This document shows, in pieces, positions 1-8,530 of a stretch of DNA of 64,000 nucleotides. This DNA is from Arthrobacter sp. C2. GTDB lineage: Bacteria; Actinomycetota; Actinomycetes; Actinomycetales; Micrococcaceae. The notes under the pieces were generated by a model. That model was not told the origin of the DNA, ran no database searches, and saw nothing but the letters and a program-made list of their open reading frames with translations. The translations under genes and the position numbers were made by a program. The first letter of the stretch is position 1; every line of letters starts with the position of its first letter. The stretch lies in assembly GCA_024207135.1 (NCBI GenBank), contig CP042428.1:4092001-4156000 (forward strand). Direction: 5' to 3'.

Positions 1-883
1 CGGCGAACCCGGCCATGTCGATCATCACGTAGGACTGGACCTTCAGGCCCGTGGTGCCCTCGATGGCCTCCATGGTTGCCTGCGCCCCGGGGTTTGCGAC
101 GCCGGGATAGAGGTCGGCGTGGTTGTCGGTGGCATCGCGGTAGATCGCGTTGAACAGGCACTCGTCGCCGCAGTTGTACCCGGTGGGGTACACCTCGCGC
201 ATGGGGGAGTCCTTGGAGAACTGGGCGTTCTGGAAGTTGCGCGGGATCGAGATCAGCAGCGACTTGCCGGTCTTGGCATCGACACTAAGCAGCGACATCG
301 AGTCGGTGCGCACGCCCTCGCGGTTCCCGGCCGAGTCGGCGCCGAACACCGCGATGTTGTAGCGCCCGTCCACGGGCTTGAACGCCGGTCCGGCGGAGAA
401 GACGTTGGAAATGGTTTCGCGGCCCTTGTTCAGCACGAACGCGCCGTAGCCCAGCGACCCGGTGATGGCCAGGGCCAGCACCAACAGCGTGGCGGTGAGC
501 CCGATGCGGGCCCCGGGGGCCAGGTACTTGGGCCGGATGATTGCCAGGGTGTTCAGGAACATCAACAACCAGCCGGCGGCCAGCACCACCAGCAGCACCG
601 AGGCCCCCAGCTGGACCCAGGCCTGGGCGAAGAAGCCCAGCAGCCAGTCGCGCTTGAACAGCGCGACGCCCAGAACCAGCAGCAGCAGCGCCCAGCAGGC
701 CAGGGTGATGCGCATGACGAACCCGCCCAGGGCGCGCTTGCCCGAGACCCATTGGGCGCTGCCTGGGAAGAAGACTGTCAGCAGCAGCAGGAACAGTGCG
801 CGCTTGGAACGCACCGGCGCGGGAGCCGAGACGGCGTCCGGGAGCAGGTCCGGGTTGCGGGAGTGGTGGCGGCTCGATGTCAT
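1..883 (-). CDS. LCP (LytR-CpsA-Psr) family protein, 3' end cut by window edge
   Basis: The visible 294 residues form an N-terminal membrane part with three or four hydrophobic segments (about residues 29-45, 55-75, 85-115 and 125-148), followed by the start of an LCP catalytic domain from about residue 175. Family signatures are FGADSAGNREGVRTDSM and LLISIPRNF. The second usually reads PRD, so the Asn is a small deviation. LCP proteins transfer polyprenyl-linked glycans (teichoic acid, arabinogalactan or capsule) onto peptidoglycan outside the membrane. The ATG lies 7 bp after the purE stop, so it is probably transcribed with purK and purE. The C-terminal part of the domain lies outside the window. 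Confidence 0.85.
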   Translation of the reverse strand, partial: MTSSRHHSRNPDLLPDAVSAPAPVRSKRALFLLLLTVFFPGSAQWVSGKRALGGFVMRITLACWALLLLVLGVALFKRDWLLGFFAQAWVQLGASVLLVVLAAGWLLMFLNTLAIIRPKYLAPGARIGLTATLLVLALAITGSLGYGAFVLNKGRETISNVFSAGPAFKPVDGRYNIAVFGADSAGNREGVRTDSMSLLSVDAKTGKSLLISIPRNFQNAQFSKDSPMREVYPTGYNCGDECLFNAIYRDATDNHADLYPGVANPGAQATMEAIEGTTGLKVQSYVMIDMAGFA

Positions 884-890
884 GGGGTCC

Positions 891-1424
891 TTAGGTGCCG
901 GGGGTTTCGGCGGCGACGGCGGCCCGCAGCGCGGCGCCCTTGTCGGCGGCGACCTGCCGCAGGGTCCCTGCGAAGTCGATGAGCTGTTCCTGGAGCCGGG
1001 CGGCGAACTCGTCGGTGCCGGCGGCGAGCATGCGTACGGCCAGCAGGCCGGCATTGCGCGCCCCCCCGATGGACACGGTGGCCACGGGGACGCCCGCGGG
1101 CATCTGCACGATGGACAGCAGCGAATCCATGCCGTCCAGGGTCTTCAGCGGCACCGGGACGCCGATAACCGGCAGCGGGGTGACCGAGGCGAGCATGCCC
1201 GGCAGGTGGGCGGCGCCGCCGGCTCCGGCGATGATCACGCGGATGCCGCGGCTGTGGGCTGCCTTGCCGTAGGCGATCATGTCCTCGGGCATGCGGTGCG
1301 CGGAGACCACGTCGGCCTCGAAGGGGATGGAAAATTCGCGCAGGGCCTCGGCTGCCAGCTTCATCACGGGCCAGTCCGAGTCCGAGCCCATGACCAGGCC
1401 TACAAGCGGTGCGGGAGTGCTCAA
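891..1424 (-). CDS. purE: N5-carboxyaminoimidazole ribonucleotide mutase PurE
   Basis: PurE converts N5-CAIR to CAIR in cytosolic de novo purine synthesis, using the product of PurK. The 177-residue protein is full length for class I PurE. It carries the phosphate/substrate motifs GSDSDW (residues 13-18), SAHRMPE (41-47, with the catalytic His) and [11 protein letters not shown] (67-77). Its start codon overlaps the purK stop in an ATGA arrangement, so the two genes are translationally coupled. The short Ala-rich C-terminus is unremarkable. Confidence 0.97.
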   Translation of the reverse strand: MSTPAPLVGLVMGSDSDWPVMKLAAEALREFSIPFEADVVSAHRMPEDMIAYGKAAHSRGIRVIIAGAGGAAHLPGMLASVTPLPVIGVPVPLKTLDGMDSLLSIVQMPAGVPVATVSIGGARNAGLLAVRMLAAGTDEFAARLQEQLIDFAGTLRQVAADKGAALRAAVAAETPGT

Positions 1425-2620
1425 GAGGTGTGTCCTTCGACGGAGGTGGCGGTGGCGGGTGCCGCTGAGGGCACGCCGTCACGGATCAGGGAGGCCACGG
1501 CGTTGGCCCGGTCGCGCAGCGAATCGACCGATTCGCCGGGCTCGGAAACCACATTGACGTGGCCGATCTTGCGTCCCGGGCGCACGGACTTGCCGTAGGC
1601 GTGGACCTTTACGCGCGGTTCGGCGGCCAGTGCGGCGTTGAACGCGGTGAACAGGTCCTGGTTGGCCCCGCCGAGGTAGTTCTTCATCACGGTGGTTTCG
1701 GCCAGCGCGTCGGTAGCGCCCAGCGGCAGGTCAAGGACCGCGCGCAGGTGCTGCTCGAACTGGCTGGTGATCGAACCGTTCATGGTCCAGTGCCCGGTGT
1801 TGTGCGGGCGCATGGCCAGTTCGTTGATCACGAACCCGGCACCGATGCCGGGGGTCTCAAAGAGTTCCGCCGCCATCACTCCGGTGACGCCGAAGGCGTC
1901 GGCGATCTTCAGGGCCGCGTCCTTCGCGGCCCGGGCGACGTCCTCGGGCAGGTCCTTGGCCGGGGCGATGACCTCGTCGCAGACGCCGTCGACCTGGATG
2001 GTGTGCACCACGTCCCAGCCCTTTTCCTCGCCGCCTGGGGTGCGGGCCACCAGGGCGGACAGCTCGCGGGTGAAGGCGACCTTGTCCTCGGCCAGCAGGG
2101 CGCCGTTGCCGAACCAGTCGGCCGCGGCGCGGGCCTCGTCGGCGGAATCGAGCATGCGCACGCCCTTGCCGTCGTAGCCGCCGCGCGGGGTCTTGAGCAC
2201 GATCGGCCAGCCGATCCGCTCGCCGAACGCCAGCAGTTCCTCGACGGTTTCGACCGCGGCCCAGGCCGGGTTGGGCAGGCCGAGCTCCGCGATGGCCGCA
2301 CGCATGACCAGCTTGTCCTGGGCATGGATCAGCGCGGCGGGTCGCGGCTGCACGTTCACGCCCTCGGAAATCAGCGTCTGCAGGTGCTCGTTGGGCACGT
2401 GCTCGTGGTCGAAGGTCAGCACGTCGAGTCCGCGTGCAAACTCCCGAAGCGTTGCCAAATCCTTGTAATCACCCACCGGTGCGTCGGCAACACAGCGCGC
2501 GGCTGAGACATCAGGGCCTTCGGCCAGGATGCGTAGTTCGAAGCCGAGGTTCAATGCCTCGGGGGCCATCATTCGTGCGAGTTGGCCTCCGCCAACAACG
2601 CCAATCACTGGAAACGTCAC
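1421..2620 (-). CDS. purK: 5-(carboxyamino)imidazole ribonucleotide synthase PurK
   Basis: PurK is an ATP-grasp enzyme that carboxylates AIR to N5-CAIR with bicarbonate and ATP, feeding PurE. In the 399 residues I see the N-terminal nucleotide fold GGGQLARM (10-17), [10 protein letters not shown] (71-80), the ATP-grasp loop [10 protein letters not shown] (144-153) and the metal/phosphate motif [13 protein letters not shown] near residue 273. The GTG start is preferred because a TAGGCT hexamer ends exactly 6 nt before it, a leaderless arrangement repeated elsewhere in this window. It is the first gene of a purK-purE-LCP transcription unit. Confidence 0.97.
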   Translation of the reverse strand: MTFPVIGVVGGGQLARMMAPEALNLGFELRILAEGPDVSAARCVADAPVGDYKDLATLREFARGLDVLTFDHEHVPNEHLQTLISEGVNVQPRPAALIHAQDKLVMRAAIAELGLPNPAWAAVETVEELLAFGERIGWPIVLKTPRGGYDGKGVRMLDSADEARAAADWFGNGALLAEDKVAFTRELSALVARTPGGEEKGWDVVHTIQVDGVCDEVIAPAKDLPEDVARAAKDAALKIADAFGVTGVMAAELFETPGIGAGFVINELAMRPHNTGHWTMNGSITSQFEQHLRAVLDLPLGATDALAETTVMKNYLGGANQDLFTAFNAALAAEPRVKVHAYGKSVRPGRKIGHVNVVSEPGESVDSLRDRANAVASLIRDGVPSAAPATATSVEGHTS

Positions 2621-2632
2621 CCGCCTAGCCTA
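2621..2632 (-). promoter_or_regulatory. Leaderless -10 element of purK
   Basis: On the minus strand TAGGCT (2632 to 2627) is followed by 6 nt and the GTG start of purK. The spacing would put the transcription start at or next to the start codon. No convincing -35 was seen. Confidence 0.5.
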
Positions 2633-2821
2633 CCCAACCTACGCGCTCGCGGGTTGCTGGCAAAGGGAGTTTGGACACCTTTGTCGGTGAACTTTCAGCG
2701 AATCGCATTAGAATGGCTTGGTTGACCGGGTCAAGAAGTCGCGGATCAGCTCCATCGCCGCGACTTGGATCTTCGTCCTTGAGGGGCGGCGAAACGCATT
2801 GAAACGATTACATGGAGGATC

Positions 2822-3388
2822 ATGCTGACGAGGATCTGGGACAAGCTCATGGGCCTGGTGTCCATGATGTGGCGGGAAGTCGCCAAGTTCGGCGTCGTCG
2901 GGGGTGTTGCCTTCGTCATCGACTCCGGCATCTACCTGTGGATGCTCCAGGGCCCCATGCACGACTCCGAGGTCAAGGCAAAGATCGTTGCCGGCGTCGT
3001 GGCCACGATGTTCTCCTGGGTTGCCAACCGCTTCTGGACCTTCCGCCACCGCCGACAGGCCAACGTCGTGCGCGAACTGGTGATGTTCCTCATCATGAAC
3101 GCCATCGGGCTGGGAATCGCCGCAGCCTGCGTGTTCGTCACGAAGTACTGGATGGGCCTGACCGACACCACCAGCCTGTTTATTGCCGGGTCCGTGGTCG
3201 GCCTGGTGCTGGGCACCATCTTCCGGTTCTTCGCCTACCGCTTCTGGGTCTTTGGCGCGGCCATGGATGACGAAGAGGAATTCGCCCACGATCGCGAGTT
3301 GCTCAGCGTCGGTCCCGAAACCGGTTCGCTGGAGCACGGAGTTTCCGGCGGCAACCGGACGCTGCGCGCCCCCGACGGCGCCGCCTGA
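2822..3388 (+). CDS. GtrA family membrane protein
   Basis: Small GtrA-type protein of 188 residues with four membrane segments (about 21-42, 52-69, 84-106, 117-142) and the aromatic signatures NRFWTFRH (69-76) and YRFWVFG (139-145) at the ends of helices 2 and 4. GtrA proteins are thought to help flip polyprenyl-linked sugars or to assist glycan assembly; the substrate here is unknown. The ATG has a good GGAGG 5 nt upstream. A TAGAAT hexamer at 2709-2714 could be its -10, leaving about 100 nt of leader. The acidic C-terminal tail is cytosolic or extracytoplasmic and variable. GtrA next to purK/purE is a conserved actinobacterial arrangement. Confidence 0.9.
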   Translation: MLTRIWDKLMGLVSMMWREVAKFGVVGGVAFVIDSGIYLWMLQGPMHDSEVKAKIVAGVVATMFSWVANRFWTFRHRRQANVVRELVMFLIMNAIGLGIAAACVFVTKYWMGLTDTTSLFIAGSVVGLVLGTIFRFFAYRFWVFGAAMDDEEEFAHDRELLSVGPETGSLEHGVSGGNRTLRAPDGAA

Positions 3389-3415
3389 GGGCTTCGCCCA
3401 GCCGCCGGGCTGATG

Positions 3416-3494
3416 CCCCGGCACGAAACTTCAGGAATCCACCAACCGCCACCGGGCGGATGGATCCGGGAAGAAATCGTGCCGGGGTTTTTTC
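3416..3494 (+). terminator. Rho-independent terminator after the GtrA gene
   Basis: CCCCGGCACGA (3416-3426) pairs perfectly with TCGTGCCGGGG (3477-3487), directly followed by seven T (3488-3494). The loop is about 50 nt and holds a smaller GC-rich helix. It separates the plus-strand GtrA gene from the convergent TIGR03089 gene. Confidence 0.8.
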
Positions 3495-3547
3495 ATGCCC
3501 GGCACCCGGGGGCCGCCAACGCGCCGGCAGGCGCCGGGGCCCGGTCC

Positions 3548-4282
3548 CTAGTCCTGCGCGTCCAGGCGCGTGACGACCCGTTCGCCGCCGAGCAGGGAAT
3601 CGGTGATGTTGACCCCGTCTTCGACCATGACCACCGGGTTGCCGCCGATCCACTGGGCCAGGAGCGCCGGCAGGATCCGCTCCAGCGGCCACGCGGTGCT
3701 CATCAGCGTGGCCCCGGCGGCCACCCGATCGGTGCCGGCGGCGAAGAGCTGGGTGTAGGCCAGCGTCCCGGTTTCGGAGACCAGTGCGGTGGCGTCGGTG
3801 TCGATGGGGGAGGGGAAAAACGAGTCCGCGTAGGAGCGGACCTCGGAGGCGTAGTCAGTGGCGCCGACCGGCAGCGGGCCGTCGAAGGCCATGGCGAGCG
3901 AGGGCAAGGGGACGGCGATGACCTCGACCGAGCCGTTGACTGCTAAGGTTTGCGGATCGGCGGTAATAAATACATCGACATTCCCGGGATCCGTTCCGGG
4001 GGCCACGCAGCGCACTTCGGCACCCAGGTGCCAGCAGGCCAGGGCCAGCGCCGCGGACTTCCAATGGCCGGGCATGTCGGTGGCGACAACGCTGCCCGGG
4101 GCTAAATCAAATTCTTCGTGCAAAAGGTTCGCGCTCTTGGCAACCCAGTTGTCAAAAACGCGTCCGCTGAGCTCGACGCGCTCCCCGGACCGCGAGTACC
4201 AGGTGAGGTACGGGTGCGTGGAATGGCGCACCGGTGCCAGAAGTGATTCGACGGGAGATAACGAATTGGTATCAATGGGCAT
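3548..4282 (-). CDS. TIGR03089 family protein (AMP-binding-enzyme-like, truncated fold)
   Basis: Protein of 244 residues matching the actinobacterial TIGR03089 family: an N-terminal segment resembling adenylate-forming enzymes (NLLHEEFDLAPGSVVATDMP, about residues 52-71) without the phosphate-binding SGTTG loop or the C-terminal lid. No biochemical function is established. The region LVSETGTLAYTQLF sits where the ATP loop would be but lacks its Gly/Lys pattern, so adenylation activity is doubtful. The start is an ATG with AAGGAG 8 nt upstream. It lies divergent to whiB2, a conserved neighbourhood in actinobacteria. Confidence 0.85.
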   Translation of the reverse strand: MPIDTNSLSPVESLLAPVRHSTHPYLTWYSRSGERVELSGRVFDNWVAKSANLLHEEFDLAPGSVVATDMPGHWKSAALALACWHLGAEVRCVAPGTDPGNVDVFITADPQTLAVNGSVEVIAVPLPSLAMAFDGPLPVGATDYASEVRSYADSFFPSPIDTDATALVSETGTLAYTQLFAAGTDRVAAGATLMSTAWPLERILPALLAQWIGGNPVVMVEDGVNITDSLLGGERVVTRLDAQD

Positions 4283-4416
4283 GTATTGCTCCTTGTCAAG
4301 CCTGTGAATTCCCCGGGAATCCGCGGGCAGGCGTATTGCTGTGCGATCCCGCCGAAGTCCCGGGCGTGGCGTGGCTCTAAATCTACGACATGTGTGGCTA
4401 AAATCGACGGCCGCAC

Positions 4417-4446
4417 TTGACGCGACCGGAGTTACACCAGTGTAAT
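4417..4446 (+). promoter_or_regulatory. whiB2 promoter with overlapping palindrome
   Basis: TTGACG (4417-4422) and TGTAAT (4441-4446) are 18 nt apart and read as -35 and -10. The perfect inverted repeat TTACAC-CA-GTGTAA (4432-4445) lies over the end of the spacer and the -10, where a bound protein would block or adjust initiation. The half sites match the TnACnC/GnGTnA halves of the BldD box, but with a 2-nt instead of a 1-nt centre, so the regulator is uncertain. Confidence 0.6.
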
Positions 4447-4457
4447 TAGATAGTGCA

Positions 4458-4495
4458 CCGTCTGGGGGAGCGAAATTGTCCCTCGACGGCTTTTT
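4458..4495 (+). promoter_or_regulatory. Terminator-like hairpin in the whiB2 leader
   Basis: CCGTC (4458-4462) pairs with GACGG (4485-4489), continued by a short G-rich/C-rich helix (GGGA/TCCC) and followed by TTTTT (4491-4495). It lies inside the predicted 5' leader of about 120 nt, so it could attenuate whiB2 transcription. Confidence 0.45.
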
Positions 4496-4571
4496 ATTGA
4501 AGGTCGTCGATGTCGCTCATTTTACGGTCATTTTTTGTGTCTAGTTCGTAACGGCGGAAGGTTGGTAAACC

Positions 4572-5102
4572 ATGGGGAACGTGGATCGAAGCTTCAACGA
4601 AGCCGCAACGACGGGAATTGCGCCCAACTTCAACGGCGGCCGGGGTGTGCCGGCGGACTGGTTCGTGGACCCTGCGGCCTCCGGCCCGGAACAGCAATCC
4701 AATGGTTCGCGGGTCCTGACCCCGGCCGAGGAGACCGCTGCCTTCCTCGCGGCGCATGACGCCGCCAACGACCTGGTCACCGAACCGACCCCGTCCTGGG
4801 CGCCAAGCCTGGATGCATCGGCCGACGGCAAGAGCCCGGCCCAGGCCATCTGGATCGGATTGGGGTCCGAGGACGAGGAAGGCGAACTGGGCTGGCAGTC
4901 CGAGGCTCTGTGCGCACAGACCGACCCCGAGGCATTCTTTCCCGAAAAGGGCGGATCGACCCGGGACGCCAAGCGCGTGTGCGGTGCCTGCAACGTGCGG
5001 TCCGAATGCCTGGAATACGCCTTGACCAACGATGAACGCTTTGGGATTTGGGGCGGGTTGTCGGAGCGCGAACGTCGGCGCTTGCGGAAGCGAGCAGTCT
5101 AA
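4572..5102 (+). CDS. whiB2: WhiB-family [4Fe-4S] transcriptional regulator, WhiB2 type
   Basis: Wbl protein with the four cluster cysteines C114, C137, C140 and C146 (CGAC spacing), the turn GIWGG (159-163 region) and a basic C-terminal tail (ERERRRLRKRAV). These features and the neighbourhood point to the WhiB2/WhmD class, which controls septation and cell division genes together with WhiA-type partners. The ATG at 4572 has GGAAGG about 10 nt upstream. The 176 residues are long: about 105 residues of acidic, low-complexity sequence precede the Wbl domain, whereas most WhiB2 proteins are about 80-130 residues. A shorter internal start is possible but none has a clear ribosome site. Confidence 0.93.
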   Translation: MGNVDRSFNEAATTGIAPNFNGGRGVPADWFVDPAASGPEQQSNGSRVLTPAEETAAFLAAHDAANDLVTEPTPSWAPSLDASADGKSPAQAIWIGLGSEDEEGELGWQSEALCAQTDPEAFFPEKGGSTRDAKRVCGACNVRSECLEYALTNDERFGIWGGLSERERRRLRKRAV

Positions 5103-8100
5103 TTCTCCCCACGATCCACGTCACCGCCATTGTGGCTGCCCACAATGGCGCAGATTTTTTGCCACGGACCCTGGCCGCGCTGCGCGCCCAGACGCGCCTG
5201 ATCGACCGCTTCGTCGGGGTCGACGCGTCCTCCACCGATGGTTCGGCGGACCTGCTGCGCCAGCACCTGTCCTCCGACGCCACGATCCTGAACGTGCCGG
5301 AACACAGCTTCGGGCACTCGGTGATGGCCGCGGTCCAGTCCCTAGGGGCCCCGCGGGCCGGGCGCACCGAATGGCTCTGGCTGATCCACGACGACTCGGT
5401 GCCGGAACTGAACGCCCTGGAAAAGCTGGTGAACGTCGTCGAGGCCACCGAATCGGTGACGATAGCCGGCTGCAAGCAACTCGACCTGGATTCCCCGCGC
5501 CGCCTGCTGGATGTGGGCCTGAGCGTGAACAAGTATGCCGAACGGCTGACCCTCATCGAGATCGACGAGGTCGACCAGGGCCAGTACGACGCGCGCACCG
5601 ACTCCTTCGCGGTGACCAGCGCCGGAATGCTGATCCGCCGCGACGTCTTCGAGGCCCTGGGCGGCTTCGACCCCGCGCTTCCGGGGCTGGGCGACGACAT
5701 GGACCTGTGCTGGCGCAACCGCCTCATGGGCAACCGCGTGGTCATCGTGCCCGCGGCCAAGATCCACCACAAGGCAGCGGTCGTCCGCGCCCTGGCCGGG
5801 CCGGCCGAAACCCGCCGGGCCGAGGTCTTCATGCGCCTCAAGCACGCCCCGGGATGGGCCATCCCCTTCCTGGTTGTCGGCGCGGTGCTCGGCGGGATCT
5901 ACCGCTTCCTGCTTTCGGTGCTCGCCAAGGACCCCGCATACGCCTTTGGCCAGCTCGGTGCCACCTTCCGTGCCGTGGGCACCCCCGTTAAACTTTCCCG
6001 CTCCCGGGCCGCTGCGGCGGCCACCCGCAAGGTCCCGCGCAACTCGATTTCCCGGCTGCTCACCGACCAGGCACTGGTGCGCGAACACCGCAAGCACATG
6101 ATCGACTCCCTGGACGGGGCAACCGTCTACGGCGACGGCACCGGGGCCACGACCTCGCAGGACCCCAGCGGGGATGCCCGCAACGACTTCGCGGCCATGG
6201 CCGCACCCAACCGCACCTCCGCATTCGTCAGCGCAATCATCGCCGCGCTGGCCACCCTCGCGGTGTCCCTCGTCGGGCTGCGCGCCCTGCTGGGCGCCGG
6301 CGCCGTGGCCGGAGGCGCACTGCTGCCGCTGTCCACCAAGGCGAGCGAGATCTTTGCCAACGCCACCGGATGGTGGGCCAACCTCGGATCCGGCAGCCCC
6401 GCGGGCGGGGACCCGATCGACTACTTCCATTGGCTGCTGGCCCTGGCCGGCGGCGGCAACGCCAATGCCGCGGCCGTGGTGCTGACCCTGGCAGCCATGC
6501 CGCTGGCGGCGATGAGTGCCTGGCTGGGCCTGGGGGCGGTCACCCGTTCGCGTGCCGCCCGCATGGTCGGCGGATTGCTCTGGGGCCTGGCCCCGGTGCT
6601 GCAGGTTTCCCTGGGTTCCGGGCGCGCCGGCGCCGTGCTCGTCCACGTGCTCGCACCGCTGCTGCTGCTGGCCCTGCTGCGCTCCGTGGGCGCCGGGATC
6701 GACTTCGGCTCCCGACGCGGCCCCGAGGCACCAGGCGCCTCGCATCCCGGTGTTGGCGGCGTCCCTTCGTGGACCGCCGCCGCGGCGGCCGCGCTGCTGC
6801 TGGTTCCCCTCGCCGCCGGTTCCCCGGCCGCGGGCCTGGCCCTGCTGGTGCTCATTGTGCTGACCGCCATCGTGCTGCGCTCACGGGCCAAGACCCTGTG
6901 GTGGGTGCCGCTGCCGATGCTGGTCTTCCACCTGCCGCTGGTGGTTGCCGCCCTGGGCAACCCGCGCGTGCTGCTCACCGACCCGGGACTGGCGCTGCCC
7001 CACGACGCCGCCCCGTTGTGGGTCCAGGCCCTCGGGTTCCCGAACGCCTTTGACCTCCGCGGCATCCCGGCAGGATTCGACTTCCTGCCCGCCGGACCCT
7101 GGGCCCTGGTCCTGGTCCTGCTGGTCGGGGCACCGCTGCTTGTCTATGCCGTCATCGGCCTCTTCGCCGGAGGACGGAACGCCTCGCTGCCGCTGGCCCG
7201 CGCGCTGTGGTTGGGCGGCGTGCTGATGCTCGCCGCCGGGTACGGCGCCTCCCTGGTGCCCTCCGCCGTGGCGGGGGACACCTTCGTCACCGCATTCAAC
7301 GGCCCCTTCGTCTCCTTCTTCACCCTGGGGCTGCTCTTCGCCGCGGGGCTGGGGATCTCCGTCTTCCGCGGCGAGCGCACCGGCGTGCCGACCTCCTCCG
7401 CGGATCGCGCGCCCCGCATCGCCGCCGGCTCCCTGGCGTGGGCCTCGGCCCTGCTGGGCATTTCCGTTTTGGTGGCCGGTGCCCACTGGATCCTGGCGCA
7501 GAACCCGGTTCCGGCCACGGCCGAGGGCGGCACCGCCACCGTCACCGATTTCGGTGCCGCAAGCCTGCTGCAGCCGGTCGCCCCGCGCACGCTGCCGGCC
7601 ACCGCTGCCGACCGTGGGCTGGGAACCTACGAAGACCGCACCCTGGTGCTGGCCCAAAACGGCGACGGCGCCGTCAGCGCCGCGTTGATGAACGGGGCCG
7701 GCACCACCGCCGACGCCCTGTCCCAGACGGCGTCCGCAAACCGTCTGGTCGGCGGCCTGATCGACCCGGCTCTGCGTGAATCCGATGACGCCGGACGCCT
7801 GGTCGAACAGTCCGTGGCGACCCTGGTGTCCGATTCTGCACTGGATCCGCGGACGGAACTGGCCGCCCTGGGCACCGGGTTCGTGGTGCTGCAGGACCAG
7901 CGGCAGACCGCCTCGGCACTGGTGGCACGGCTGGACGCCGTGCCGGGTCTGGTGGCCGTGGGGCAAACCGAGTCCGGCTGGCTGTGGCGCGTGGAACCGA
8001 AGGAAAAGATCCCCGGCGTGGACAACGCCACCGATTCGACCGCCCGGGTGCGCATCATGGCCGACGACAAGACCCTCGCCCTGCTGCCCTCGCACCGCGG

Positions 8101-8530
8101 GGCCGTCTCCGGGGCCAAGCTCCCGGCCGGGGAGGCAAGCCGGATGCTGGTCATGGCCGAACGCGCCGATCCCGGATGGAAGGCAACCCTTGACGGGGTG
8201 GCCCTGAATCCCACCACCGTTGGCGCCGCCTCCGGAGAGGATGCCGATGGCACCGGCACGGGTGCCGAAACTGCGCAGTGGGCCCAGGGCTTTGAGCTGG
8301 GTGCCGCCGGCGGCACCCTGGAACTGCGCTACCAGAGCCCGTACCAGGTGCCCGTGGCCATCGCCCAGCTCGCGGTGCTGGTCCTGGCCCTGCTGTTGGT
8401 CATCCCGATCCCGCGCAGCCGCCGCTTTGCCGCGCGCCGCCTGGACGAGTACCGCACGCGCGGCAACGCCGAAAGCATTGACGAACTCGATCGCGGACAC
8501 CGTGCCGCGGCGGCCAAGGAGAAGAAGTGA
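5048..8530 (+). CDS. Large glycosyltransferase family 2 protein with C-terminal multi-pass membrane region
   Basis: An N-terminal GT-A domain (about residues 22-260) shows AIVAAHNGADFLPRTL, the acidic motif LIHDDSVPE near residue 115 and GDDMDLCWRN near residue 222. A first hydrophobic segment follows at about 275, and from about residue 395 a long run of membrane helices leads into an extracytoplasmic region, ending with one helix and a basic tail. It probably works on polyprenyl-linked glycans at the membrane; donor and acceptor are unknown. The start is uncertain: a TTG at 5048 overlaps the end of whiB2 by 55 bp, and no ATG or GTG precedes the first beta strand. The 3' end overlaps the DUF5719 gene by 4 bp. 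Confidence 0.88.
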   Translation: MGRVVGARTSALAEASSLILPTIHVTAIVAAHNGADFLPRTLAALRAQTRLIDRFVGVDASSTDGSADLLRQHLSSDATILNVPEHSFGHSVMAAVQSLGAPRAGRTEWLWLIHDDSVPELNALEKLVNVVEATESVTIAGCKQLDLDSPRRLLDVGLSVNKYAERLTLIEIDEVDQGQYDARTDSFAVTSAGMLIRRDVFEALGGFDPALPGLGDDMDLCWRNRLMGNRVVIVPAAKIHHKAAVVRALAGPAETRRAEVFMRLKHAPGWAIPFLVVGAVLGGIYRFLLSVLAKDPAYAFGQLGATFRAVGTPVKLSRSRAAAAATRKVPRNSISRLLTDQALVREHRKHMIDSLDGATVYGDGTGATTSQDPSGDARNDFAAMAAPNRTSAFVSAIIAALATLAVSLVGLRALLGAGAVAGGALLPLSTKASEIFANATGWWANLGSGSPAGGDPIDYFHWLLALAGGGNANAAAVVLTLAAMPLAAMSAWLGLGAVTRSRAARMVGGLLWGLAPVLQVSLGSGRAGAVLVHVLAPLLLLALLRSVGAGIDFGSRRGPEAPGASHPGVGGVPSWTAAAAAALLLVPLAAGSPAAGLALLVLIVLTAIVLRSRAKTLWWVPLPMLVFHLPLVVAALGNPRVLLTDPGLALPHDAAPLWVQALGFPNAFDLRGIPAGFDFLPAGPWALVLVLLVGAPLLVYAVIGLFAGGRNASLPLARALWLGGVLMLAAGYGASLVPSAVAGDTFVTAFNGPFVSFFTLGLLFAAGLGISVFRGERTGVPTSSADRAPRIAAGSLAWASALLGISVLVAGAHWILAQNPVPATAEGGTATVTDFGAASLLQPVAPRTLPATAADRGLGTYEDRTLVLAQNGDGAVSAALMNGAGTTADALSQTASANRLVGGLIDPALRESDDAGRLVEQSVATLVSDSALDPRTELAALGTGFVVLQDQRQTASALVARLDAVPGLVAVGQTESGWLWRVEPKEKIPGVDNATDSTARVRIMADDKTLALLPSHRGAVSGAKLPAGEASRMLVMAERADPGWKATLDGVALNPTTVGAASGEDADGTGTGAETAQWAQGFELGAAGGTLELRYQSPYQVPVAIAQLAVLVLALLLVIPIPRSRRFAARRLDEYRTRGNAESIDELDRGHRAAAAKEKK

